Assembly (NCBI GenBank): GCA_943737045.1
Contig: CALSFV010000046.1
Location: forward strand, 764,683 to 828,682
From: Parapristionchus giblindavisi
Lineage: Eukaryota > Nematoda > Chromadorea > Rhabditida > Diplogasteridae
Length of the DNA: 64,000 nucleotides
Direction: 5' to 3'
This document shows positions 24,370-36,008 of this stretch, in pieces (the stretch's first letter is position 1; each line of letters opens with the position of its first letter). Made by a program: the position numbers and the translations under genes. A model generated the notes under the pieces. The model was not told the origin of the DNA and ran no database searches. It saw only the letters and a list, made by a program, of their open reading frames with translations.

Positions 24370-25380
24370 ACATTAAATTAAATAAACTTTAAAGTCACGA
24401 TTCTTGCAATTTGCACGTTGTATGATTATTATTATAGTTTATCGGGGAAGTATGTACGTAAATGTGTAAACGAACATGACATTATTTCAACTTTACTGAT
24501 ACTGATATCAAATAATCGGTCTTACGAAAAAATTTGGTGTTTTTGACGACTAAACCAGGCACTTTCTACATAATATAAGTACTGCTATTATCTATAATCA
24601 TTGGACATTTCTATAACATCAGAAAGATCGAGAATTCCTTCAACTGAGAAGTTCGTTTGAAGTCGTTCATGTATCTAGCTGACCGTTCTCACCGAGGGTC
24701 TTCTGAAGGAAGAAGTGTTGAACACTAATCGAAGTTTCAGAATCTCCACTTCCATTACGTCAGTTCCAAAATGCAAGTGAGTTGTGCTGGTAAATACGAT
24801 ATTACGAATGACACCGGTAGACCACTATTCACGCACGTCGACATTATACTTCTCATTCTAAACAGTAGTATGCGTACTCGTCGAGAGCATATTATCAATA
24901 CGATTGGAGCACCATATACTGCTAGACCATTGACATAAGTATACTGCAATAGTATGATATTGTCTGCGACACCACGAAAATTGTTTACCAAAGATATAAC
25001 CATTTCGGCGAAAGGATGGTTTTCTAATACAGTTCCAACGAACCACAAAAACTGAAAAAAAAACATACAATTTTCGTTTTTTTACGAGTTACGAGTTACT
25101 AGTAGTTGCTAGTTACTAGTTACTAGTAGTTACTAGTTACTAGTAGTTACTAGTTACTAGTAGTTACTAGTTACTAGTTACTAGTTACTAGTAGTTACTA
25201 GTTACTAGTAGTTACTAGTTACTAGTATAGCTTTGAACCTGATGTATTGCTTTGAGCAGATGGCTTATGGTACAAACAGAGACAATTATAAACATGTTAC
25301 GTTGTTGTTTGTACAATTCCGTACGAGAAACACCCTAAACATTAAGATAATAATATTATTGAATATTACTAATATATTGC
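24370..25380. repeat. Inverted duplication, right arm, outer segment
   Basis: Mirror of 2,440-3,480. It contains the 3' exons of chemoreceptor B, so the duplication copied the end of that gene. Confidence 0.85.
25084..25226. repeat. TAGTTAC minisatellite in gene B intron
   Basis: Repeated TAGTTACTAGTAGTTAC units in intron 7. Absent from the matching intron of gene A, which has an ATTT microsatellite instead. Confidence 0.9.
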
Positions 25381-25871
25381 GCCATACATAGTCGCTGTAT
25401 TATTGTGCTATATGAAAGAAGTGCTAAATCGTTTTTGGAGAATTTAAAAGGCATACTCCTAAGGATATGTGAAACTTTCGGCTTAGAGAAGCAAAACGAG
25501 TTATTAGGAGAATGATACTAATATTGGGGGTATTCCCAATATTCCCATTACTTTCCAAATCGAAAGAGCGAACATTAAATACCGATAATCGGTCAAAAAA
25601 TAGTAATTTGTGATATTCACCTCAGTACTCTCCATTAGTCTTCGAAATGCTCGAGTCGTCAGAAATGTAAATGATATACTAAGAACGATGTGACGACATA
25701 TGCACATATAGACACCAGTGTCATATTCTGTAAAATATCTATCCGGATATAATACTATTCCTTCTTTTCATGATTTTCACATTCGCTATTTTCAGCTCGG
25801 ATAACTGTTTCACTGACCATCTATGCTTGTAGCGGAAAATATTTCTTTCATTCTATTGTTCTGCACAACAG

Positions 25872-26100
25872 TGTTGGGCGGAAAAGGGTGACCGGTAAAA
25901 AACCGGTAAAACTGTAAAAACGGTAAAACTCTTAAAAACCCCTTAAAACCGCTAAAATGTTTTGCCAAGTTTGTCTATACGTTTATACATTAGATCAAAA
26001 CAGCGATATCGTGTCTCGAACTACATATCTGTGTGACAAACGGCTAATTTGTTCTTCTTTGACAGTAGTTATAGCAAAGAATGTTTTCATTTTCTTTTCA
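25872..26100. mobile_element. Possible hAT-like terminus in gene B intron 5
   Basis: CAGTGTTGGGCGGAAAA followed by repeated CGGTAAAA words resembles one end of a hAT MITE. The opposite end and a target duplication were not found. Confidence 0.35.
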
Positions 26101-26394
26101 TTACACCCGCAAAAAAAAACAAAAAAATTAATTTTAAAAATTCAAACCTACCGCCATTTCCTTTTTCTGGAATCCTCGTATGTACATTTTTCCGTTCATT
26201 TCGACCAAATTGAAATGAAGAAATAAGTAAGGAACATTTGCCACTGTTGGCAGTAAAAATAGGATTATAAGTATGGTTTGAATGGTTTTCTTTGACCATA
26301 ACTGAAAAGAACCACTTAAAAGTTTTGAATTTCCTCATGTTTTCTTTATGTCAATTCCGAAAATTGCTTTGCGATTTCGCGAAAATTTAATGAT

Positions 26395-26450
26395 TTAAAG
26401 ATGGAGACCCGGGAATCTTCATGCAGAATATTCGCTGGAGTCCACCTTAA
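26395..26450. mobile_element. Short TTAA-flanked MITE in gene B intron 4
   Basis: TTAA, AGATGGAGACCCGGGAAT, a few bases, ATTCGCTGGAGTCCACC, TTAA: a 56-bp internally deleted relative of 22,543-22,889. The tRNA-like core is gone. Confidence 0.85.
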
Positions 26451-27031
26451 ATTATATCGCTCACATTTTCAACCAAATCAGCACTTCGGAGGACAAGGTA
26501 TCGATGTATTTTGATAACGGATTTGCCAAATGTTGATCCTTGTGCCCCGGCGCTATTAATCATCTGAATAACAGTTTTACATTAAAAACTGGTCGTGTAT
26601 TGGTTACCCAGAGTGTCCTAACCATCCATCCATTTTCCGCTGGGGATATTGTATTCGTTAATATCATAGATGTTACTACGGTAAGAATACCGCATATGCC
26701 TGAAATATGGAGAATAATACGGCTCCTCGCGACAAGTTGTTATAGCTTTGGCTAAAGAATCCCGGAGATTTATTGAAACTTCCTCGAAATTTGAATCATA
26801 AGATTAGAGCCAATGCAAATTTTTGTATGTGAAGAAAATGCACCTGTACTGATGAAGAACGTGAAGAATGGAGCCTGAATGTGACCGCATTTATATTTTA
26901 TGCAAATATTTATCTAAATATACCTTGAAATAAGCATCATTAGAAAAGGTTATGCTGGTGTTGACGTACACATAGAATGTGGAGAGGATGGCGTCGGGTA
27001 GCATATTTTCCAGAGCCATTGGAGTAAACAT

Positions 27032-27926
27032 ATGTAAAAGTAAGTAGTCTTATGCCGAATTAGTTAATTTCTGAATGAACTTGACTTTTTGTCAGTATGA
27101 GCACATAACTTACGGCAAAAACTCCATCGCTCGTGTAGGTGTATCGAGCTACGTATGATTGGTAGATCGAAATTGATTTTTTTCAAGAATTTTTCCAGAA
27201 GAAAAGTAGTAAAGAAATGGGCATCCCGTTTGGCTACAGCCAAATTATACTATACCAAGGCTACATGCTAATTTGTCATAATTGTAGTATGTTCTACATT
27301 CTTGAAATGCATAAAAATGTATATACTTATGAGTGGGGCATATTATTTTACTGACAAAACCGACCAATTTGCCATAGTACACGAACCAATCTTTGATCTA
27401 GAGTTCGACAGGTTTGGCCACAGCCAAAAACATATTCGTAATGGCCATGAATAAATTGCAAATATGTAATGTATCGCCTATATTCAAGGTAGGGCAGGCA
27501 AAAAGAAAGAATTCTTTACTTCGGATGACGCTTGTGGAGTCGATCTCCATGTACACCGGCCATGTATGGATAGAATATGTATGGTAAAGATAATAATTAA
27601 TGATTGATTGGTTGGTATTATACATTATAAAAACGTACAATTCTGTTTAGTTCATCTTTTCCGTGCGGGGATCTCCCGCGAATTTGAACGTACATACAAT
27701 TCTCAAAGGATATCGTCCCTTTAGCCTCTTTTCATGAAAAAGAAACGAGTTGCTGGTTTGGTTATTGTTAGCGAATTTAGTATTCATTTGCTCTACAGAT
27801 TGGTTTTTGATATAAAACTAGTGTGCGATGATAACTAGCAAATGTCACATTAAATCGTTTATTTAATTTAGCAAGTAAATAGACAATTCGTTCATTCATA
27901 ATGTGATAATTATGTAATTTGCACAT
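27032..27926. other. Intergenic between gene B and the peptidase
   Basis: These two minus-strand genes are separated by about 0.9 kb of AT-rich DNA. It would hold the gene B promoter and the peptidase 3' UTR. No repeat or further gene is recognised. Confidence 0.5.
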
Positions 27927-30900
27927 CTACCATACACTATGGCGTACATTTTGATACATGGAAGAAGTATTCGAGCATTTAAACGCCTGAAATTATGTTC
28001 GCTTTGAATTTCGGTGGTTTAGAGCTATTGTTAGTTTTTAACGACCCAACAAAGCTAATTTGAGAAAACCTAAAAAAGCGATAACAATAATAGTCCACCC
28101 ATGGAAGACTTTGGAACGTCTGAAGTGTTATCCCCATCTTGTCAAGCAAGCCAACTAAATAAGAACCTCGGAGAATCCGGGAACGTTTCTTAGCATAATA
28201 TTAACACGATAATGACGTGGAGTGTGAGTATCACTGCGAATGGTTCGAATCAAAGCCTCCTTTGTCATGTTTTCGCATAAACACTGTAAGTGATCATTGA
28301 TTAGAGTACAGGGTGCGCCAAAATTACCCGAACTGCTGTCACCATATGGTTCTCCCCTTTATAATGTGATTTAAGCGATATGGTTCATAGCAAAGTTTAT
28401 CAACAATATAGGTAACAAAAACATATTAGCGAATTTCGGTATGGCCTCCTTTACCTCTGACACCGGCTTTGAGTCTCTTCTCATATGCGATTGCCTATTC
28501 CCGCGGGTAAATGTCATAGAGTTTGTCCCATGTCTTGAGAAGGGGAGCACTGAGGGAGTCGAGTGTCTGGTGCTTGGTAGAGGACATCTTGGCCTACAAC
28601 ACCTCCAAGCACTGCAGTCGAGGAGGTTGAGATTGGGGGAGTTCGGAAGTAATTCAGTGTGATGGATTTTGCCGAGTGCATGGGTGAAAAACCACGACTG
28701 GGTCAACTTTGTCATGTCATTGACGACAGAATCTTGCCGAAAGGTCTAGTGGTCCTGACCGAAGTGGGTATGGTATTGGAGTAGAAGCGCCTCTTCGAGG
28801 GTGTGCTTGGTATAATATGCCTTATTGATCTAGACGCATGGAGTGGCAAAACAAGAGTGGATTTTCCAGTTGGGCAAACAGCTGCTAAAACCTTGGGGTA
28901 TTGTGGATGACTGGTATGAACCATGACCCCAGCCGTCTTGTAGGATTCTTTAAGATCAGAGGCAATGATTCTGTTGTTCTCGATATTCAGGCTCTCTTTG
29001 ACGGTTAGATATTCTCTTCGCTGAACATCGTGTTGAAGTGCGCGGACCTAGCACAACGCATAAAAAGTTGAGGGCACCGTTCTCAGCGGAGCTTGATCTG
29101 TCGCTCATTCGGTTCTAACAGTTTACTGTACTTGTAAGGGAGAAGAGTCAGCTGAGACCTGAGGAGACGAAGAATGGAAGTGTTCGAGATATCGAGTCTC
29201 CAGATCGTAAACTTGTGGTTTCGAAACAACATCATTCGGATGGGATCTCGGTTCGTAGCGGTGGAAACTGAAATCGGTCTACCTCTGCCCGGACGTTCCT
29301 TGCCAGTACCAAGATATTGGTACACGATACCGCTATCGGATTCAGCCGACTCGTGAAAGCCGAGCTGATGAACTATGACGATCTACCTTGTACACTTGAG
29401 AATGAGGGGTCGCAGTCGACTTGACTTCCCCATTACTAGAAGACTTGACTAACTGACTTGAAACCTTGAATAGGGAGTGGCCAATGATCACTCTTCATGA
29501 TGCTGCAATAGGGGTTGCGCATTTGCATTGGGGGCCTGCGAATCATAATGGTGAAATCAGTTCGGGTAATTTTGGCGCACCCTGTACATTAAAGAAGCAC
29601 GCCGAGCTAAATTGAAACTCTCCGCTCTGGCTCTCTCGTTTTCATTTTCCTGAGATAAGGCGTTGTGAGAACAGTGAGTAAAATTAACTCGGGTGGGGAT
29701 TAAGCTCGAAAAACCATGGCGGTAGAGAGGAAGAACGATTGTTCATTTGTTAGCTGTTCGAATCCAGGAATTGGAGGTTCTCGACCATGTTTTGCTATGA
29801 AATTCTTGTAGGCCTGAAAAGAATAGTCGCGTTTAAATAACAGAAACAACAGCGATGAACATGAAAAGCGGTTTTCAGTCCTCCCAAATCAGCAATATTC
29901 TCTCCGACTGTCAATGCGCCGTTGATAGTCATGTTAACTTCATTGACCTATAAAGAGGAAACATTCCATAATTGAATTAATTCCACCGATACACTCTGAT
30001 TCGAATACATTTCGATTATATCTTTCATTCGATTTTCGAATTTTTCATACGTTTCAGGATTCCACCAGCTTCTCATATTGCCATTCTCATCGAATTGGCT
30101 ACCTGAAAACATTATAACTCATATCATTAAAATTTAGTTTTGAAAGTGCTAAGAGGCTCAATTTCTTTTAAATGAAATCCTCGAACCGACTAATAGTCCC
30201 CGGATAGTTCAACTTTCCAACGTTTATACTAAAAAAAACGTTGGAAAGTTGAGCGGTTCGTCTCTCGTTCGTCTCTTCTTTTCTCACCGAATCAAGATCT
30301 ACAGCGCAAAAGGATCCCATCCTAGAAGACCCTTGGCAAGTTAGGTGTGGTACGCCTTCTATAAAAGCCACTAAGGACGAAGTTTGAACGAGATCTTCGT
30401 GGGTTGCTTCATTTCTATATTATTATATTTCTCGACTCATCACTCACTATTCAAAAAGATCAGAGTGTAGCGGCTCTGATACTGAACAAGTACATCAATA
30501 GATGATCATAAGAATAATAAGTTAAAGAAAGAAGATCCCCTTTTATGACACTTCAGATTCAGTGGAAACACTGCTTAGTTAATCTTGATAAAGCGTATTT
30601 ACTGTTACTGTTACTGTTATACTAAAAAAGAGGACATTGAAAACAAATATTTTAACCAGAACATAGTAAAATATAGGTTCTATTTGAAGAGGAAAAACTT
30701 ACCAGTGTCATCAAAACCATGCGTAATCTCGTGCCCGATCACGTAACCGATAGCGCCATAATTGAATGATTTGGGATATTGAGCATGGAAGAAGGTTGGT
30801 TGAAGAATTGCAGCAGCGAACACTGAATTTATATGAAAAAAGCTGAGTAAAAAATTTGCATGGCTAAGATCGATGACTTACTTATCGCGTATTGCAATGC

Positions 30901-33900
30901 TAAATTGAATGCGGTTGCGGCGCCTGCGTTACCGTAAAGAGCGTATCGGTTAACCTGAACCATAATAAACTAATAGCAATCTTCTGAGGACACTTTCTTC
31001 AACCATTAATCTTCAATTCAGTGAAATATTTTAAGTAGACTTTAAGTATTGAAACATAAGAGTTCTATTTAATTGCTCGTGCTAGAGTATTTATTTATCC
31101 CTGAAACAACTAACCTCTTTGTTCAATAGCCTGTAATCTTGATCAATATTGAATTTCCTCAGCAACGCAGCGCTTCGTCCTATATGTGCAAAATCAGTAA
31201 TATTTAGCTGGAAATAAATGAGTACATCTAATATTCTAGCGCCTATCATACATCTTCATAAAACTCATCAAGTTTTTCGTCGTCAATAATCCAATCTTCG
31301 TATCCAATGATTGCAATCAAATTATTAACTTTCACCAGTGCTTCCTGAAACATAATAACACCTTATTCTTATTCTTTATTCCATCGTGTTACATTAAAGG
31401 GACTGACACCTTTGTCAATGGTTTCTTCAACGGTCTAAGCTCTCTCGGTGTTAGAGAATAGAGAAATAGTGTGCGCAATGAAGAGGGGGGACCATTGAGA
31501 GAGGTCACTCTCCCTTTAAAACGAATGACAAAAGGGGTTGATGGATGTCCGTGGCTAAGGTAGCGATATGTGAGGGTTTTGGGTACAGTTGCAGATTGGG
31601 AGTTACGGGCGAATTTTGGAAGAAGGTATAATTATATTTGGTAAGATATTAACTAGCCCTGCATGGAAGGGAGATGGTCGGGATCAGGGGATGTGCGGGA
31701 AATTATTTTCGGGATATTTCGGAAAATAATTTTTTTCCCAGTTAAAAAAAGTAGGGAAATCGGGAAATTTTCCGAAAAACTGATTTTTCGCTTTTAGGTC
31801 ATTTAAAATATCTTTTTATATTCAAAACCGCTATTTTCTGGCAAAATAAAGAGATAATCTGTTCATGGTTAGCAGAAATTGGCACTTGTACCGTTTTTAC
31901 TTTCATTTTGGAAATCGTTCGTCAAAATGCCGCATAATATGTGTGCACTACCAGGAATTATTGGTCGAAAACTTCATTTCGAATTTCTTCTTTTGCCCTT
32001 GTTTTCTCAAAACATGCGAAAAATTTAATTCACAAATACACATTTGCAGATCTTTTTTTTTCACAAAACGAATTTCCCGATTTTTTTGTCGAGAAATTGG
32101 GAAATTGATTTTCCCGAAAAGTTCGGAAAATTCGGGAAATATCGGGAAAGGTCGGTAAATTTTTCACACCCCTTTCGGGGATGTAACTAATTGGGTGGCT
32201 AAAGAGTTCCAAATATCAATTACTCTAGATGCACAGGTAGATAAGATTGAATGACTATACCTGGTTAGTTAAAGGCGCACTCCGAGCTTATTTACAACAC
32301 TACGCTCTGATAACACTCTCCCGCTTATTTTGTATACATGAGCATTACCAGAGCGGAGATTAAAACTATTTCGAGGTGTTCCATTAATTTAATATAGTTC
32401 GTATAAAATGCACTTGCATAATTGCTTGCTAATGGCTGGTAAAAAGTGTTATCGATCAACCCCCGTTTCCCACCCTTCCCTCATCGCACTCTCTCTGATG
32501 TGCGTGCTATCTCGCTTGGACGCTCTCTCTCTAAACATAGAAATTCATTGTGGCAGTGGTTGGCCACTCTCGTGCCAAATAAACAAGTGTTTTTTATACG
32601 GTCAATATAATAAATTACTTTTGTAGTCTGATCATCCATCCAATTATTCTCTTCCAGTATCACTTTGAATGAATCAATTATATCGTTAATCATAGATCGA
32701 GCTTCTTCTCGAGAGTTCTTAAAGTAGTTCATTTTCGGCATTAGGTAGGATGAGAACCGACGAATAAGAACCGATTGGATGATATCTTTTGAGACAAGCG
32801 TTAATGAATAGACAAAGAACATTGAAAAGGGTATACTGAGTTATCGACATAGTGTGAATGTATGTTAGTATTGTGGTTATGCCATAGGTTATGAAGAGTT
32901 CGGTCATCTAGTTGCACATGGTTATCATCCAGTCAGTTATTATTCATCAGATCTCATTCGACCTAGTGATTCATTATCCCCCGCTGAAAAATCAATATCA
33001 CCTTATCAAAATGATCCATAACATATAATGATCCAGTTGCATGGGTCATGCTGAACATCACGAATTGTACACATAAGTTCCATCTGAAATATGTGTATTT
33101 ACCATTATCACTTTATCATTATTATACCGTGGTGATTGCTCTATCTTTCCATTTACAATCCTCACCAATGTCTGAACATTTGGTCAATAGAGAATTATAC
33201 ATATTTTAGTGTTTTGTTCTTGGTGAATTATATCATTACTATTAAATACCTGATCTATATCTCTATATCTTTTGTCATATGTCAACACATACACTTCTGT
33301 TATTCGAAACATTAACATGTTTGCGATGATCCGCTTATCAGTTTGACTGAATGGGCGATTTATTCATTTTAAATTATTGATTTGATTATATATAATTCGA
33401 TGAATAACCCACTCTAAAAGCTTCGAAAGTTGTGAAATCACAGCGACATTTCCAATTAATATTTCGGGATCATTTTCAAGATATTTTTGAACATCAGCGG
33501 GGGCAGTCAGATTGAAATATACATCCCAATCAATCTGAATAAAACTATTGATTTGTGATACTTTTGTACCAGTCAGACATTTGGTATAAATGTTTTGAGG
33601 TCTGATAACTTGTAAATATTGTGCTGTGATGATAAGTTTCTCTTGGCTCCAGCTTGGAGATATATCTTTGCCATTTCACGTTCAAGAGATATAATTTCAT
33701 CAGCGACTTTACTAAATAGATAGATTAAAAACTTAAATTATTTACATCGAATAAGAAAATAGATATAACAATGACAACTTCAAATCATTCTCTTGGACAT
33801 CTCCAGAAATATCTTTTGATATGAGTGAAGTCTGTAAATCAAAATTCTGACAATCCGCTTTGATTTTCATCAAACCTTTTGCACAATATAATCCCTGTAT

Positions 33901-36008
33901 GCGTTAATTTGTCTTTGGTATACATTAGATGCAATATAATAATCATGTGAACCCTTTCCCAATCCCAAGTCTCCTAGTTTCACCTGCGCAGAAATACGAT
34001 AAACGAAATATAACGATGAGAATAACGAACGTAGAGTATATTACGTGAAACGTTCATAGTATCTTCTTGAATTGATGTAGTGAAGAATGGAGAACATCCG
34101 TGAATGTTCGCCTACAAAATTCTAAAAGTTCTGTATTCATTTTGATCATCTGATGGTCAAGATCGTTGATCTACAATTCATTCAAATTGCAAGATCGGAA
34201 TCTTTCGAGAATAATGTCCATCCAACTGATTTAACACCCCAATCAGCTTATAAAGTTGTTGAAATGAATGTATGAATCAAGTGAAAATGACATGTTCTTT
34301 ACTTGAGATAAAAGATACGTAATATCAGCATTGTTCTTTTCATTTTGACCAAATAGAGGCAGCGTCATCCCGGCTCGTTCTGCGATTACCTAGAAATAAA
34401 TTAGATACTATTTTGATATGTGAAGTAGACAGTTCTGTATTAGCGGTCGCACCTGTCACGGATGTATCAAATAAATAAGAGGCCGTTTGTGTAAGAGTCG
34501 GGCAAATCAGGGGGAGGATTGGCACAGACCAAAAATTTCGATACCCTCAAAACTTGTGTATAGGGGTTATTGACCTCGCTGATGAAGATGTGCATAGTCA
34601 TTTTGGCTCCAGTGGTCCCGCAACGTCTGGGCGCGATTACGGTATAATCACGTTTTCAAGCCGTTATCGGTCCATGGTAGAGCTAGAGGTATGAAAATTG
34701 GGCTCCTGGGACAGAATTCGATGGCGATGACGGCTGTCTACTTCATTAGTTTTGAAAATTTCCCAAAAGGTCGACTAGTGGAAATTTTGATGGAGACGTT
34801 TGCGCCCCAGACGAGTATGACTGTTCGAACCGGCGTGACGAGAGGATCTCAACGATGTATTATGATCCATTTTCTCTGTTGAGAAAGCTTTCATAGTCTC
34901 GTTATAGTGAAGTGCGCCTTGCAAGAGGCGTCTCTCAATTCCGCACACTATCTCGCACTCTCGGGAGAGGCGAGAGAGCGTGTGGAAATGAGAGAGTGAA
35001 TAGGGAGCGCGCGGCATTGAGACGTAAACAACTCCTGGTGCTGGCGCAGATCACTATAACGAGACTATGAAAGCTTTCTCAACGGAGAAAATGGCTCATA
35101 ATACATCGTTGAGATCTTCTCGTCACGCCGGTTCGAACAGTCATACTCGTCTAGGGCGCAAACGGTTCCATCAAAATTTCCTCTAGTCGACCTTTTGGGA
35201 AATTTTCAAAACTAATGAAGTAGACAGCCATCCTCGCCATCGAATTCTGTCCTAGGAGCCCAATTTTCATACCTCTAGCTCTACTATGGACCGAGAACGG
35301 CTTGAAAACGTGATTATATCGTAATCGTGCCCAGACGTTGCGGGACCAATTGAGCCAAAATGACTATGCACATCTTCATCAGCGAGGTCGATAACCCATA
35401 TACTCGAGTTTTGAGGGTATCGACGTTTTTGGTCTGTGCCAACCATCGACTCTTACACAAACGACCTCATAAATAAATAGATAGATAGATAGATAGATAT
35501 GTTTATCATACCTTCCAATCATCAATCATGAAATCTTTATCTTCATCACGAACTTCGATGCATTGTCGGTAAACTTTCTGTGCAATTTTCTTTGCAACTG
35601 ATGACGGTTCTTTTAGCTTTGATTCCAATGAGCCTTTTTTTAATTAAATTAATATTTTGATACATTAACATGGTACTAACAATAAGTGCGTTAAACGCTC
35701 ACTTTTCATTTTCAACTTGACTTCTTCATCTAATACTGTCAGTCTGTTTATTTTCAATGTATCGGAAGGAATTTCATGCGATTGAATCCATTTCCCACAT
35801 GCGAAAAGATAGAAGTCGTCACAAGGATCAGCCTATAGATAAATTTGCCATAAAATGATTCAGGTTCCAATCATACCGAAAAGTTCACAGATTCCTTAAT
35901 TACTCTGGCTGCTTCATCATAACCATGCGATAATGACATCGCTGTTGATAATGATATTGATGAGAGCAAAACGACAGAGAGCAAACATGACATTGGCACG
36001 CCTATCAT
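27927..36008 (-). CDS. Neprilysin-like M13 zinc metallopeptidase, 21 exons
   Basis: I traced 21 exons with matching phases: 36,008-35,877; 35,832-35,703; 35,633-35,512; 34,389-34,303; 34,111-34,052; 33,983-33,876; 33,831-33,779; 33,711-33,579; 33,534-33,409; 33,171-33,128; 33,083-33,002; 32,717-32,619; 31,344-31,252; 31,207-31,115; 30,954-30,882; 30,822-30,703; 30,102-29,993; 29,947-29,861; 29,813-29,715; 28,283-28,167; 27,986-27,927. They total 2,028 nt or 675 residues, about usual for M13. The N terminus is a signal-peptide-like hydrophobic stretch, not the usual cytoplasmic tail plus TM anchor, so the enzyme is probably secreted. Family marks are [13 protein letters not shown], the zinc site [21 protein letters not shown] (third zinc ligand) and HTPRHYRV. 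Such enzymes cleave small peptides outside cells. Oddities: the substrate-binding NAYY-type motif before AAILQPTFF is not recognisable, and the C-terminal CxVW is HSVW. Introns carry a Tc1-like element, several MITEs and a foldback element. Confidence 0.92.
28309..29584 (-). mobile_element. Degenerate Tc1/mariner-like transposon in M13 intron
   Basis: Inverted ends CAGGGTGCGCCAAAATTACC and GGTAATTTTGGCGCACCCTG are flanked by TA on both sides (28,307-28,308 and 29,585-29,586). The minus strand encodes the C-terminal part of a DDE transposase: [16 protein letters not shown], a version of the catalytic SPDLNPLDY region. The reading frame elsewhere is broken, so it cannot move itself. It sits in the intron between peptidase exons 19 and 20. 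Confidence 0.88.
29589..29703. mobile_element. TTAA hairpin MITE (GCTCTGGC family), copy 1
   Basis: TTAA at both edges and imperfectly paired halves (GCACGCCGAGCTAAATTG... and ...TTAACTCGGGTGGGG). The same hairpin family occurs at 32,269, 38,177, 40,112, 51,167 and 53,422. It lies in the same intron as the Tc1-like element. Confidence 0.8.
31685..32173. mobile_element. Probable hAT-type MITE in M13 intron
   Basis: Starts CAGGGGATGTGCGGGAAAT and ends TTTTTCACACCCCT, with many GGGAAAT/ATTTCCC words within. The flanks GTCGGGAT and TTCGGGGAT look like a damaged 8-bp target duplication. It shares the architecture, not the sequence, of 3,628-4,398. Confidence 0.55.
32269..32387. mobile_element. 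TTAA hairpin MITE (GCTCTGGC family), copy 2
   Basis: TTAA-flanked, starts AAGGCGCACTCCGAGC, ends TTCGAGGTGTTCCA. Lies in the M13 intron between exons 12 and 13. Confidence 0.75.
32742..32967. mobile_element. CTAGGTCG-family MITE
   Basis: Inverted ends TAGGTAGGATGAGAACCGA and CAGATCTCATTCGACCTAG, 226 bp, in the M13 intron just upstream of exon 12. Intron length is absorbed by splicing. Confidence 0.75.
34478..35468. mobile_element. Foldback element F1, 991 bp, in M13 intron 3
   Basis: A near-complete inverted repeat with ends GAGGCCGTTTGTGTAAGAG and CTTACACAAACGACCTC, flanked by ATAAATAA on both sides (34,470-34,477 and 35,469-35,476). That 8-base duplication is low-complexity, so it is weaker proof than usual. 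Related copies are 46,930-48,290 and 52,191-52,394. No protein is encoded. Confidence 0.88.

Larger units (their letters stand above)
24755..27031 (-). pseudogene. 7TM chemoreceptor gene B, one-base frameshift
   Basis: Nine exons: 27,019-26,924, 26,874-26,844, 26,699-26,608, 26,563-26,465, 26,301-26,152, 25,727-25,621, 25,334-25,239, 25,051-24,989 and 24,943-24,755 (an upstream in-frame ATG is at 27,031). The product would be a seven-TM nematode chemoreceptor, a sensory-neuron membrane GPCR. Motifs shared with genes C, D and E are FxTFFISTG in exon 2, GAQGSTFGKSVIKIHRYLV at TM3, LWSKKTIQ at the start of TM4 and YVNGLAVYGAPIVLII at the last TM. Exon 6 is 107 nt where genes C, D and E all have 108 nt. 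The missing base near 25,690 shifts the frame in a TM segment and gives an early stop. All other exons are open and splice sites are good, so the break is recent (or an assembly error). Family assignment within the Srg superfamily (Srv-like?) is tentative. Confidence 0.85.
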
